Below are positions 37,859-46,557 of a stretch of DNA of 64,000 nucleotides, piece by piece. Source of the stretch: an uncultured Thermomicrobia bacterium. Its GTDB lineage: Bacteria > Chloroflexota > Chloroflexia > Thermomicrobiales > JALYUS01. Positions within the stretch are counted from its first letter, which is position 1. Each line of letters begins with the position of its first letter. The notes under the pieces were generated by a model that worked only from the letters and a program-made list of their open reading frames with translations, ran no database searches and was not told where the DNA came from. The stretch spans positions 1 to 64,000 of the forward strand of contig CALBSO010000109.1 of assembly GCA_937968015.1 (NCBI GenBank), written 5' to 3'. A program made the translations under genes and the position numbers.

Positions 37859-38425
37859 TCAACGGCGTCGAGCAAACAGATCGGCGACGGACACTGTCCA
37901 TCCAGGCAATGCTGGCTCAGCGTGTGCGACATCATCTTCATCGAACACAACCGGAGCGCTCGGATTATCGTGGTGATAACTGAAGATCATCCGGCGGATC
38001 GGATCAACATCCCAGACGACCTTTGTGCCTACAGCGAAGTAGTCGGCTCGCTTTTCGGCGTATTCACGATCCTTCGCGGGGCCGTAGTCGCCCTCTGAAC
38101 GGACCTCGACCGCGAAAACCGGGACACCATTGATGAATTTCATCTCACGTTCTTCATCTGGGATGTCGAAGGTGTACGACGCATCAGGGCTGAAGGAGCG
38201 ACGATGGGGAAGGTTAACGACGTATGCAACACCGTCCGACATTGCCTCACCCGCGCCCGTTCGCTCTTCGTAGTCGGCAAGCGATCTCGCAATACGGAAG
38301 CCGACGCGATGCGGCCGATACCCCGTTGGCGACATCTTCACCAGCTTTCCTTCAACCAGTTCATAGTTACCATCGTCAGGAGCGTTATACAAGTCTTCGA
38401 TGGTCGCTTCGGTCTTTGTCTGCAT
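37859..38425 (-). CDS. Uma2-family (DUF820) PD-(D/E)XK nuclease-like protein
   Basis: 188 residues. Uma2 pattern: DGNYELVEGKLVKMSPTGYR with a following His-containing helix, SFSPDASYTFD (acidic metal ligand), and GVPVFAVEVRSEGD (E-x-x-S) before the helix. These restriction-endonuclease-fold proteins are abundant in cyanobacteria and Chloroflexota; function is largely unknown. ATG at 38425 has AAAGGAG six bases upstream, and TATACT lies near 38455-38450 on this strand. The frame open to 38527 crosses that promoter and is not used. Divergent from the PfpI gene. Confidence 0.85.
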   Translation of the reverse strand: MQTKTEATIEDLYNAPDDGNYELVEGKLVKMSPTGYRPHRVGFRIARSLADYEERTGAGEAMSDGVAYVVNLPHRRSFSPDASYTFDIPDEEREMKFINGVPVFAVEVRSEGDYGPAKDREYAEKRADYFAVGTKVVWDVDPIRRMIFSYHHDNPSAPVVFDEDDVAHAEPALPGWTVSVADLFARRR

Positions 38426-38525
38426 GGCGGACTCCTTTACTGTCCACAGTATAGCGCATACGATTGCCGCATGCCTGCGGTACACTGGTGGTGTCGAACC
38501 GGAGAGATACGAAACGGAGGCAGGC

Positions 38526-39083
38526 ATGTCACTCGCAGGCGTCAGGATCGCGGCACTCGTTGAGGCGGAGTTTGAAGATTTGGAACTGCTCTATCCCGTG
38601 ATGCGCTTCCAGGAAGAGGGCGCGGAGGTGACGATCATCGGGACGGGCAGTGCCGAGACATACAAGGGCAAGCACGGTCTGCCCGTGACTGCGGACACAA
38701 CCGCCGACAAAGTGAATGCGGACGATTTCGCGGCGATCATCGTGCCCGGTGGCTGGGCGCCGGACCGCCTGCGCCGCTATGAGAGCGTCCTGCAATTTGT
38801 GCGGGATTTCGACAGCGCCGGGAAGACCGTCGGGCTGGTCTGCCACGCGGGGTGGGTTGGCGCATCCGCCGGGATTTTGCGCGGGCGGCGGATTGCCGGG
38901 ACGCGCGCCATCAAGGATGACGTGAACAATGCGGGCGGCGAATGGGTGAATGTCCCGGCAATCCGGGACGGCAACCTCGTTACCGGGCGCGGCGTCGCGG
39001 ATATCCCAGCATGGACGAAGGAACTCGTCGCGGCGGTCTACGAGCAGGTAGGTGTGGCGCAACCCGTCGGCGCGCGATCATGA
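38526..39083 (+). CDS. PfpI/DJ-1-family protein
   Basis: 185 residues, class I glutamine-amidotransferase-like fold. Nucleophile elbow VCHAGWVGASAG gives the conserved Cys-His pair, and PGGWAPDRLRR and GRGVADIPAW fit the PfpI/YhbO subgroup, reported as intracellular peptidases, deglycases or glyoxalases. The ATG at 38526 has ACGGAGG five bases upstream and a TACACT -10 at 38481-38486. A perfect hairpin repeat follows the stop. Confidence 0.9.
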   Translation: MSLAGVRIAALVEAEFEDLELLYPVMRFQEEGAEVTIIGTGSAETYKGKHGLPVTADTTADKVNADDFAAIIVPGGWAPDRLRRYESVLQFVRDFDSAGKTVGLVCHAGWVGASAGILRGRRIAGTRAIKDDVNNAGGEWVNVPAIRDGNLVTGRGVADIPAWTKELVAAVYEQVGVAQPVGARS

Positions 39084-39092
39084 GGCTGAATA

Positions 39093-39144
39093 GCGGCGGG
39101 CTTCAGCCTGCCGTGCGATGCTTCGGCAGGCTGAAGCCCGCCGC
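39093..39144. repeat. Perfect 21-bp inverted repeat (REP-like hairpin)
   Basis: Arms 39093-39113 and 39124-39144 are exactly complementary, containing GGCTTCAGCCTGCCG, with a 10-base loop and no T-run. Related half-elements with GCAGGCT or AGCCTGC occur near 831-853, 12873-12895 and 43372-43387. Confidence 0.85.
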
Positions 39145-39162
39145 CACCGAGTTCGATAAGGG

Positions 39163-40260
39163 ATGAGTGAGACATTTGTCGCACGGGATCGCACGGTGTC
39201 GCGGCCTGCCGTGCGGATTCTCTGTTATGGCGCGGGGGCGGTTGGGAGTTTCGTCGCGGCGCGGCTCGGGCTGACGGGCGCGGATGTGACGCTGCTTGGT
39301 CGGCCTGCGGCGGTTGCATCGCTCGCCGGCACCGGTCTCGCGCTCGAAACGGGCGGGCGGACATTCGTCGCGCTTGTCCGTTCAGTCGCCAGCATTGATG
39401 CGGTGCGCATGCCGCCCGATCTCGTCTTTCTCGCCATCAAATCCTACGATACCCAAGCCGCGTTGCCTGATCTGAAGCGACTGGCGGATATGGGCGCGAC
39501 GATTTGCACGATGCAGAACGGCGTGGGCAATGAGGAGGCGTTGATCGCCGCACTGGGTGCGAAACATGTCCTCAGCGGCGCGATTACGATCAGCATCAGC
39601 ATGCCGGAGCCGGGTCTCGTCGTGCAGCACACGGGCGAGGGTGGGGTCGCCTTCGCGCCCGTGCCGGGCGGCCCGACACCGGGTACGGCGCTCGCCATCT
39701 TCGATGAGGCGGGGTTGCCGGCGGTTGGTGTTGCCTCGTATCACGATCTCAAGTGGTCGAAATTGCTGCTCAATCTGCTCGCGAACGCGCAGGCGGCGAT
39801 CCTCGACAGTGACGCTTCCACAATCGTCAATGATCCGGCGTTGTTCGGCGTCGAGCAGCGGGCGTTCCGTGAGGCGCTACGCGTGATGCGGCGCGTTCCG
39901 GCGCGACCGATCATGGTACCGGGGTACGATGTGCCGAAACTGGCGCTGGCGATACGTTTTCCCCGGCCGGTCGCGTGGCGACTGCTCAAGGAGCGGATTG
40001 GGGGCGGGCGGGGCGAGAAGCGCCCGTCACTCGCCCTCGATCTTGCGCGTGGCAAGCGGCAGACCGAGGTGGATTGGCTGAATGGCGCGGTCGAAAGGGC
40101 GGCGCGGGAATATGGAATGCGTGCGCCCGTCAACGCGACGCTCGCGGCGCTCGTTGGCCAACTCGCCGCCGATCCCGCCGCCTGCCCGCCCGTTTCCGAG
40201 CGGCGCGCGTGGCTCCAATCATCGCTCCGGGAGCGCGGCGTCCGCGCCCGGCTCACATGA
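39163..40260 (+). CDS. panE: 2-dehydropantoate 2-reductase (ketopantoate reductase)
   Basis: 365 residues. It reduces ketopantoate to pantoate with NADPH in the pantothenate pathway. Rossmann CYGAGAVGSFVAARL near residues 21-35, LAIKSYDTQAA, the conserved MQNGVGNEE, a WSKLLLN segment with the catalytic Lys, and KRQTEVDWLNGAVERAARE at the C-terminal active site. The 15-20 N-terminal residues are an extension. ATG at 39163 follows AAGGG. The small membrane gene begins within its stop (ATGA). The CoaX and CoaBC genes are also in the window but not adjacent. Confidence 0.88.
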   Translation: MSETFVARDRTVSRPAVRILCYGAGAVGSFVAARLGLTGADVTLLGRPAAVASLAGTGLALETGGRTFVALVRSVASIDAVRMPPDLVFLAIKSYDTQAALPDLKRLADMGATICTMQNGVGNEEALIAALGAKHVLSGAITISISMPEPGLVVQHTGEGGVAFAPVPGGPTPGTALAIFDEAGLPAVGVASYHDLKWSKLLLNLLANAQAAILDSDASTIVNDPALFGVEQRAFREALRVMRRVPARPIMVPGYDVPKLALAIRFPRPVAWRLLKERIGGGRGEKRPSLALDLARGKRQTEVDWLNGAVERAAREYGMRAPVNATLAALVGQLAADPAACPPVSERRAWLQSSLRERGVRARLT

Positions 40261-40460
40261 GTGCGAATCGTGGCGATCAAGAGAGCATCATGCGGCGCGG
40301 CTGTTTCATTAGCGGCATCGTGACGGTGATCGTGTTGGTTATCATGCGCCGCTTCCTCTTTCGGTTGCCGCCACTGGGCATGCTCGTGCTCGCGGGGTTG
40401 CTCTGGGTCGGATTCTTCGTCTTTATCCTGCGGCGTGGCGGGAACCGGAGGCCGGAGTAA
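40257..40460 (+). CDS. Small two-helix membrane protein
   Basis: 67 residues from an ATG that overlaps the panE stop (ATGA); an in-frame ATG at 40290 would give 56 residues. Two hydrophobic helices (ISGIVTVIVLVIM and LGMLVLAGLLWVGFFVFIL) are separated by RRFLFRLPP, and the tail is basic (RRGGNRRPE). This suggests both ends in the cytoplasm. No family recognised. It ends 2 bases before the HD gene, so panE, this gene and the HD gene form a tight unit. Confidence 0.68.
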   Translation: MSANRGDQESIMRRGCFISGIVTVIVLVIMRRFLFRLPPLGMLVLAGLLWVGFFVFILRRGGNRRPE

Positions 40461-40462
40461 CG

Positions 40463-41146
40463 ATGCTCGGACGGGATACAGACAGGGTGATCATCAACGA
40501 CTGGTCAGTGTGGGAAGCGCGGTTCTCGACATTCCTCGCGTCCAGTATGGGAGCGGCAGATGCAGCGCACGATGGCATGCATATTCGGCGTGTCGTCACG
40601 AACGCCCGGATGTTGGTGGAAGCGGAAAATGCTGATCTCGCGGTTGCCCTGCCTGCGGCGTGGCTGCATGACTGCGTGATCGTGCCGAAGGATTCGCCGG
40701 AACGGAAGATGGCGTCACGACTCGCCGCACAGGCGGCGGGCGACTTCTTGCGGAGTGTCACATACCCAGATGTTCATATCTCCGCGATTCAGCACGCCAT
40801 CGAGGCGCACAGTTTCTCCGCGCGCATCGCTCCACGCACGCTCGAAGCACAGATCGTGCAGGATGCTGACCGACTCGATGCCCTCGGCGCAATCGGCATC
40901 GCGCGGACGTTGATGCTCGGTGGCGCGATGGACAAGCCGCTCTACGACGCGGACGAGCCATTCCCCCTCACACGCACCGCGGATGACGGCGAAAACGTGC
41001 TTGACCATTTCTTCGTCAAGTTGCTGACATTGAGCGACACGATGCAAACCCGTGCCGGTCGCGCGGAAGCGGAGCGCCGCACTGCATGCATGCGCCAGTA
41101 CCTCGCGCAACTCGCGGCGGAAATCGGGATAGCCACGCCCCCGTAG
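40463..41146 (+). CDS. HD-domain phosphohydrolase (YedJ-like)
   Basis: 227 residues. HD superfamily metal ligands are visible: DAAHDGMHIRRV (first His), AAWLHDCVIV (the HD pair), a helix with HAIEAHSFSARI, and QDADRLDALGAIGIART (final Asp). This arrangement fits the YedJ/putative nucleotide phosphohydrolase group. ATG is 2 bases after the small membrane gene. It converges with the RNase H gene, 8 bases between stops. Confidence 0.88.
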   Translation: MLGRDTDRVIINDWSVWEARFSTFLASSMGAADAAHDGMHIRRVVTNARMLVEAENADLAVALPAAWLHDCVIVPKDSPERKMASRLAAQAAGDFLRSVTYPDVHISAIQHAIEAHSFSARIAPRTLEAQIVQDADRLDALGAIGIARTLMLGGAMDKPLYDADEPFPLTRTADDGENVLDHFFVKLLTLSDTMQTRAGRAEAERRTACMRQYLAQLAAEIGIATPP

Positions 41147-41154
41147 CGCAGGTT

Positions 41155-41565
41155 TCAGTGGCCGAGGGTGCGCACGCTCATCGCACGGGGTTGCCATTGC
41201 ACGTCGGCACGCTTGAAGCGGGCGAGGAGCGCGGTCGCTTCGGCATGAAGCGGGCGGATATGCGGCGTCTTCACTTTCCATTTGCCGGTGACCTGGAAGA
41301 TCACCAATTGGCTGTCGCCGCGCACCGCGAGTGTGTACGATTTTGGGCTGGCATCCGATGCGGCGAGGTGAGTAAGCACATCCCGCAGGGCGGCGATCAG
41401 CGTCTGATACTCCGCCTCGTTGTTCGTCACGTTCTCTCCGAATGACAGGCGTTCGATCCGGCGTTGCGCCCGCGTCCGCAGTTCGTATGAGCCGTATCCC
41501 TCGCCGGGATTCCCGCGCGCGCCGCCATCGAAGATAATCGTGTAATCTGCCTCGTTTCGTTCCAT
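41155..41565 (-). CDS. RNase HI-like protein with short C-terminus
   Basis: 136 residues. RNase H fold: YTIIFDGGARGNPGEGYGSY (first Asp), NVTNNEAEYQTLIAAL (Glu) and LAVRGDSQLVIFQVTGKWKV (second Asp). It ends QWQPRAMSVRTLGH, and the family's final Asp in the usual R..N..AD motif is absent, so one of the four catalytic acids is not seen. Its stop is 8 bases from the convergent HD gene. ATG at 41565 is preferred for homology; the frame is open to 41610. The upstream ribosome site is weak. Confidence 0.75.
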   Translation of the reverse strand: MERNEADYTIIFDGGARGNPGEGYGSYELRTRAQRRIERLSFGENVTNNEAEYQTLIAALRDVLTHLAASDASPKSYTLAVRGDSQLVIFQVTGKWKVKTPHIRPLHAEATALLARFKRADVQWQPRAMSVRTLGH

Positions 41566-41640
41566 CGCGGCGATGGTATCATGTACGGACAGTTTGGCAT
41601 AGAAGCGCATGGGACGTTATGACGAAGGGAATAGGGGCTG

Positions 41641-43299
41641 ATGGCCGCACTCGCGCTCACCGTACTGCTTGCACTTTTCTGGGTGGCCTTCGTTGGATTC
41701 GGTTATTGGCATGGTGGATGGCGGCAGGTCGTGTTGCTCGCGGCAATGCTCCTCTCCTATGCGGTCCTCTCCGAATGGGCCGCGCCGAACGGTCACGATC
41801 TCTCGACGCGCTTCCACTGGAGCGCCATGCGGACGACGACCGGGATCGCGCTGCTCTACCTGCTCTCTGGTACGTTTCTTCTCGGATTCCTGGGTAGTTT
41901 CGGGCTTTACCGGCCACGCCCGCTCGGCCCGATGGAGCGCCGTCTCGGCGCGGCGGTGGGCATCCTCAATGGCGGGTTACTCCTCGCACTCGTCCTCCGC
42001 ACGCTGCGTTCATACGCATTCGTGGCAGGTCGTGGTCAGGCACTGCACAGGAGCCCCCTGTCGCGCTTTCTGATCGAGGATGTTGGCTATCTTCTCCTCG
42101 CGGCGCTTGTACTCGGCGGCATCGCGGCGGTTGTTGGCCTCGTCCTGGCGCGGCGCGATGATGCCCGCGAAATGGCGCTGCTCGATTCGGTCGCGACACC
42201 GACCGTCGCAACAGCAGTCACTCCTCCATACCAAAGGCAAGCGTCCACGCTTGCGCAGCCCGCGCAACTCCCGCCCGTCCCCCCACCAATTCCGGCTCCA
42301 GTAGTCGAGCCGGTCTACGCGACCGCTCCGCTCATTGATTGGCCCGCCAGCCCGCCACCGGGCGCACGCGCCGCGCCATCGGCTGCGGATAAACCACCAA
42401 TGCCTGACGTGCTGCCGACTGACGCGAGAGAGCCGGACGCATCCCCGGCGCCCTCGCCGCTTCCGGTGCGGCCACAGTTGCCGCCGCGCACTTCTCCACC
42501 GATGGTCTATCCTGTTGCCGAATTCACCGCCACACCGGCGAACGCGCCGTCCATCGCTACGCCGTCCCCGGTTTCGCCGCTTTCGATACCGCCTGCTCCG
42601 GCTGCTTCATCGAGGCCACCACGTCCGGTCGGGCCACCGCCGGGCACGGCGCACCCCGCCTTTGTGCCACCGACCGCGTCGCGACCATTCACGCCGCCGT
42701 CCCCAGTGCCGGAGTCCGCACCACCGATCGTGCGCCAACTCAATCCACCGACGGAAGAGCCGCAGCCGCCCATCGTCCGCGAACTCGATGTGACGACGCG
42801 TGACACCCCGCCTCCCGTGGTACGGGAACTGGCCGTCGCTACGCACGATGAGACAACGACCGGCACAGATGGAGGAACAATGAACCGTGAAGCGCCAGCA
42901 CCGACGAGTGTGCCGCCCGCGCCGAACGCGATGAAGGAGACAGCGGCAATGCCCACGATCCTCCCGCCGCCATTGCCGCCAATGCCTGCCACGCGCTCGG
43001 CAACGCCGCCCGCCCCGATGAGCAATCCCCCGATCCCGATTATGCCGAGCCGTCCCGCGCAGACGGATGAGATGATGAAGGCGCGCGCCGGATTCGCCCG
43101 CGTCGCGGTCGCCCGGCAGACGGGTAGCAAGCCTACCGGGCCGCCCCCGACGCAACGGCCCCCACAGCCGTCCGCGTCGCCGGAACCGCTGCAATCGCCG
43201 CTCCCGACCGGGCCGCGCGTACACCAATGCCCGACCTGTGGCTACCCGGTGCGCGATCATGCGCGGTATTGCCCGAACTGCGGGAGCCGCCAGGGGTGA
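41641..43299 (+). CDS. CvpA-like membrane protein with proline-rich linker and zinc ribbon
   Basis: 552 residues. The first 185 residues contain four hydrophobic helices with spacing like CvpA (WVAFVGFGYWHGGWRQ, TTTGIALLYLLSGTF, GAAVGILNGGLLLALVL, VGYLLLAALVLGGIAAVVGL). Residues 200-520 are a Pro/Ala/Thr-rich linker with repeats such as PPIVREL at least three times. The end is a zinc ribbon (CPTCGYPVRDHARYCPNC). ATG follows AGGGG. The zinc ribbon should face the cytoplasm. Function unknown; nearby membrane proteins on the opposite strand share the Pro-rich style. Confidence 0.7.
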   Translation: MAALALTVLLALFWVAFVGFGYWHGGWRQVVLLAAMLLSYAVLSEWAAPNGHDLSTRFHWSAMRTTTGIALLYLLSGTFLLGFLGSFGLYRPRPLGPMERRLGAAVGILNGGLLLALVLRTLRSYAFVAGRGQALHRSPLSRFLIEDVGYLLLAALVLGGIAAVVGLVLARRDDAREMALLDSVATPTVATAVTPPYQRQASTLAQPAQLPPVPPPIPAPVVEPVYATAPLIDWPASPPPGARAAPSAADKPPMPDVLPTDAREPDASPAPSPLPVRPQLPPRTSPPMVYPVAEFTATPANAPSIATPSPVSPLSIPPAPAASSRPPRPVGPPPGTAHPAFVPPTASRPFTPPSPVPESAPPIVRQLNPPTEEPQPPIVRELDVTTRDTPPPVVRELAVATHDETTTGTDGGTMNREAPAPTSVPPAPNAMKETAAMPTILPPPLPPMPATRSATPPAPMSNPPIPIMPSRPAQTDEMMKARAGFARVAVARQTGSKPTGPPPTQRPPQPSASPEPLQSPLPTGPRVHQCPTCGYPVRDHARYCPNCGSRQG

Positions 43300-43309
43300 T
43301 GACCGCTAT

Positions 43310-43330
43310 GAGCAATGAGCAATGAGCAAG
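43310..43330. repeat. Heptamer array GAGCAAT x2 + GAGCAAG
   Basis: Three 7-base units directly after the zinc-ribbon gene; the same unit as in the rpoB-rpoC spacer and in the pspA tail. Confidence 0.88.
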
Positions 43331-43371
43331 GAACAGCGTATCGGGTGTCCGTAGCATCTTGTACCGGTGGA

Positions 43372-43387
43372 GCAGGCTGCAGCCTGC
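43372..43387. repeat. 16-bp palindrome
   Basis: GCAGGCTGCAGCCTGC is a perfect palindrome in a short region between convergent genes; it shares GCAGGCT with the 39093 hairpin family. Confidence 0.65.
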
Positions 43388-43410
43388 AATCACAAGATTG
43401 CCGTGCATGA

Positions 43411-43440
43411 AAACGGCCCCGCGTAATGCAGGGGCCGTTT
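43411..43440. terminator. Bidirectional terminator between convergent genes
   Basis: AAACGGCCCC (43411-43420) and GGGGCCGTTT (43431-43440) form a 10-bp stem with A/T ends usable in both directions. It lies between the zinc-ribbon gene and the FtsH-like gene. Confidence 0.85.
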
Positions 43441-43456
43441 CGTTTGCCGGAGGGTG

Positions 43457-45439
43457 TTAGTCGCCGTCTGCCGGGATCGGCGGGACATAGGCCGCCGGTT
43501 GTGGATAGGGCTGTGGCTGCGGCTCGTTGTAGGTCATCGGCGTCTCACCATCCCGTCCATAATCTTTCGGCAGCGGTTCGAACCGGCGGATCACATCGAG
43601 CACTTCGTAATCCGTCAGTTCGTGGCGGACAAGCAACTCTTGCGCGAGGGCATCTACTACGTCGCGATGCTCGGTGAGCAACCGCTTCACCTTCTTGTAC
43701 TCCTCCTGGAGCACCCGCTCGATGCGCTTCTTCTGTTCCGCGTCGGGTGGCGCATTGGGGAGGAAGTAGAAACTGTTATCGAACCCGAACATGACAATCA
43801 TCCGGGCGATGTTGTTGGCAGACGGGAGGTCGCCGCCCATCGTCATGTATTGCTCGCCGAAGAAGACTTCTTCGGCGGCACGGCCAGCGAGGGCGACCTG
43901 GATGCTTGCCAACAATTCGTCACGCGAGTTGGTGTGCGATTCATCAACCTCTTTGAAACCCACGAAACCTTCGGCATCGCCGTGGCGGAGAATCGTCACC
44001 TTCGTAATGCGCAAGAAGGGCCGGAGGATCACTTGCGCATACGCGTGTCCCGCTTCGTGGTACGCAGTGATGCTGTTATCGCGATAGGTCTTCGTCGTCC
44101 GTGGCTGCTTGAGGCCGTGCTCGTGCGTGTCGCGGGCGCGGGAGAAGTCCCAGTAGTTGATCGAGGTGCGCTCGTCGAAGTGCGCGTGAACGACGGCCTC
44201 GTTGATGACATACTTGATCGCGACCGGCGTATAGCCGATGGTGTCGCTGATCATCCGGTCAATCGGCATCGGATCATGCTTCACCTTGGCGAGGTAGTAC
44301 TCGATCACTTCGCGGCGACCATCGGCGTCCGGCAGGTCCACATGGATCTTGCGGTCGAACCGTCCCGGCCGCAGAAGCGCGGGATCGAGCACGCTGGAAA
44401 TGTTCGTCGCCCCGATCGTCAGAACCGGGGGAATCTGCGCCTTGCCACGAATGATGTGCATGGCACGGAGCAGGCTCCGCCACCAGACATACTCGCGCGG
44501 CATCGGGTCCATGTTCGTCAGCAGCGTGTTAAGGACGCCACCGCCGCCGCCCATCATGCCGCCCATCATGCCGCCGCCACCACCGATACCGCCCATGCCG
44601 CCGGCGCCCATGCGGGATTGCGCGATGGCGTCAATCTCATCGAAGAAGACGATGCACGCGCCCCACTCCATCGCCTGCTTGCGCGCCTTGCGGTAGATCA
44701 TCGAGGCCTGCAACGGGCCCATACCGATGAAAACACCGATCAGCGACGGTGCGGAGCAATAGCAGAAGGGGATTTTTGCCTCGGTCGAAATCGCCTGCGC
44801 GAGATAGGACTTACCGGTACCGGGAGGCCCTTCGAGCAGCAGGCCGCGAATCACTTCGCCGCCCATCTGCTTGAATTCCTTCGCCCCCTGCAGCAGGACG
44901 ACGACGCGCCGCGCTCCTTCGAGAACCTCCGGGTTGCCCTTGTAGTCCTTGAAACCGATCCCGCCCTCACCCGGCTTCATCCAGGTGACGCGCGGCCGCC
45001 CCATCAGGAAGAAGAACGCGCCGAACTGAACGGCCATGAAGGTCACGGCGAACATCAGTTGGAAGATCATGCCAATGATCGGGTTGCCTGCAAGGAACGC
45101 GGTGAATCGCTTCGACCATTCCGCCTGGTTGCGGAAGACGATGATGATGAAGGCCAGCATGCAGATGCGGAAGAGCCATTTCGGGCCACGGTAACGCAGC
45201 CACCGGACGAGGCTGTCAATCTGCTCGTCTGCCGCTTTGTCGAGGTCTTCCTCGGCGTTGATGTACTCGTTTGCGTAGGTCGGCTTCGGGCCGAGGCCGC
45301 GCAGGTCCGGGGGCGTGTATGCGCCCGGCAACGGGATCGGCGCCGGTGGCGGCGGTGCATAGGTCGGCGGCCCGTATGGCGGGGGTTGTGGCTGGGGCTG
45401 ATGCGGCGAGTACTGCGGGTACTCAGGTTCGTTCGCCAT
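43457..45439 (-). CDS. FtsH-like membrane AAA+ zinc metalloprotease, atypical
   Basis: 660 residues. Order: Pro/Gln/Tyr-rich N-tail (1-50), two membrane helices (about 87-105 and 118-145), AAA+ domain with Walker A GPPGTGKS (204-211) and Walker B IVFFDEIDAI, then the zinc site HEAGH (461-465) of M41. A Gly/Met-rich insertion of about 25 residues follows Walker B, and the C-terminus is again Pro/Gln-rich. FtsH degrades membrane and soluble proteins; here the long disordered ends and insertion set it apart. ATG at 45439 has AAAGGAAG about 8 bases upstream; the GTG at 45448 is too close. A canonical ftsH probably exists elsewhere. Confidence 0.88.
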   Translation of the reverse strand: MANEPEYPQYSPHQPQPQPPPYGPPTYAPPPPAPIPLPGAYTPPDLRGLGPKPTYANEYINAEEDLDKAADEQIDSLVRWLRYRGPKWLFRICMLAFIIIVFRNQAEWSKRFTAFLAGNPIIGMIFQLMFAVTFMAVQFGAFFFLMGRPRVTWMKPGEGGIGFKDYKGNPEVLEGARRVVVLLQGAKEFKQMGGEVIRGLLLEGPPGTGKSYLAQAISTEAKIPFCYCSAPSLIGVFIGMGPLQASMIYRKARKQAMEWGACIVFFDEIDAIAQSRMGAGGMGGIGGGGGMMGGMMGGGGGVLNTLLTNMDPMPREYVWWRSLLRAMHIIRGKAQIPPVLTIGATNISSVLDPALLRPGRFDRKIHVDLPDADGRREVIEYYLAKVKHDPMPIDRMISDTIGYTPVAIKYVINEAVVHAHFDERTSINYWDFSRARDTHEHGLKQPRTTKTYRDNSITAYHEAGHAYAQVILRPFLRITKVTILRHGDAEGFVGFKEVDESHTNSRDELLASIQVALAGRAAEEVFFGEQYMTMGGDLPSANNIARMIVMFGFDNSFYFLPNAPPDAEQKKRIERVLQEEYKKVKRLLTEHRDVVDALAQELLVRHELTDYEVLDVIRRFEPLPKDYGRDGETPMTYNEPQPQPYPQPAAYVPPIPADGD

Positions 45440-45489
45440 GACCGTCACTTCCTTTTCTCGATGCCGCGGACGCGCGCCTCACGGCTCCC

Positions 45490-46557
45490 CTACGGGCCCT
45501 TCAGTTGCTGCAACACGTATTCGTACAGTTGATCGCTCACCTGGCCGATCTGGCCATTGCTATCCATGATGAAGACCATCGGGACGGATTGCTTCTGCGA
45601 GCCGCTACCGACATCCGCGACGTAGAAATAGATGCCACCTTTGGACGGATCGGCAGCACCGTTTTTGCCATACCCCGCGACATAGTGATAGCCGGAGTAC
45701 GTGACGCCTTGCTGCTTCTCCATCTTCAGAACGGCATCAAGAACGGTCTTGTCGTCGCCGCGCGAGATGCGGTGCGCCTTCTCCTGCGCGCCGAGCGAGT
45801 TCCATACCGCGTCCGTGTCACCCTGCTGAACGGCTGTCAGGTATGACTGAACCGCGGGCGTTTCCGGCGGCAGCGTGATCGTGCCGCTCTTGTTCGCCGC
45901 ATTCGGTGTCGCATTTGGGCCGCTACCGGCGGCCAGCCACTTGTCGTAAGCGAGCCAGCCGGCGAAGAGCATCACCAGCAGCAATGTGACCGTGACACCA
46001 GGGCGGACACCGAACATCACCTTGCCGACGGCAGCGGTGCCCCGGACGGCACGCCGCATCATCCGGCGGCCAATACGCGCTTTCGAGGCCCGTGGCGCGG
46101 GCGGCGCAGCCACTACTTGCGCTTGCGAAGCGTATGGATTGGTGACCGGGGCTGAATAGCCGCCCGCGACCGCGGGGGCGTATATCTGCGGTGCGGACGG
46201 ATGGGGCGCGGGCTGCGGCGGTGCGGGTCGTGGCGGAACGTACGTTTGCGGTGTGTACTGCGGGGCCGGTTGGGGCCGGGGCGCCTCGTACTGTACCGGT
46301 TCCTGGCGCGTCGGCCGGGGCGGATACTGCGGCAGCGGCGGCGTCCAGACGAGCCGCTCCTGCTCCGCATCAATCGTAAACGGCTCAGAGTGCCGCCCCT
46401 CGCCCGATGCCACCTCCGGCGGGGCATTCGCAGGCTCGGTCGCATCCGGCGCGGTTGCTACGGAGGCACGCGGTTCGTCCTCTCGTTCAGTGTCAGAAGC
46501 CGGACGTCCGTTGTCGGGCGGGGCGCTGTGTGGTGGTACTTGATAGCGCTCGGTCAT
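45490..46557 (-). CDS. Proline-rich single-pass membrane protein
   Basis: 355 residues. The first 150 are Pro/Gln/Ala-rich with PQPAPQYTPQTYVPPRPAPP and similar repeats. A basic segment (ASKARIGRRMMRRAVRG) precedes one membrane helix (VTVTLLLVMLFAGWLAY, about 188-204), then an exported domain beginning after Ser/Thr/Asn residues, with AVQSYLTAVQQGDTDAVWNS and YYVADVGSG-type strands, resembling the small DUF4878/lumazine-binding-like fold seen in exported proteins. ATG at 46557 has AAGAAGGG upstream. It lies 50 bases upstream of the AAA protease on the same strand and is likely co-transcribed from the promoter at 46855-46826. Confidence 0.72.
   Translation of the reverse strand: MTERYQVPPHSAPPDNGRPASDTEREDEPRASVATAPDATEPANAPPEVASGEGRHSEPFTIDAEQERLVWTPPLPQYPPRPTRQEPVQYEAPRPQPAPQYTPQTYVPPRPAPPQPAPHPSAPQIYAPAVAGGYSAPVTNPYASQAQVVAAPPAPRASKARIGRRMMRRAVRGTAAVGKVMFGVRPGVTVTLLLVMLFAGWLAYDKWLAAGSGPNATPNAANKSGTITLPPETPAVQSYLTAVQQGDTDAVWNSLGAQEKAHRISRGDDKTVLDAVLKMEKQQGVTYSGYHYVAGYGKNGAADPSKGGIYFYVADVGSGSQKQSVPMVFIMDSNGQIGQVSDQLYEYVLQQLKGP

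Noticed and set aside
43454..45532. A 692-codon plus-strand open frame across the FtsH-like gene
   Set aside because: It is the antisense shadow of the AAA+ protease whose Walker and HEAGH motifs are unmistakable.
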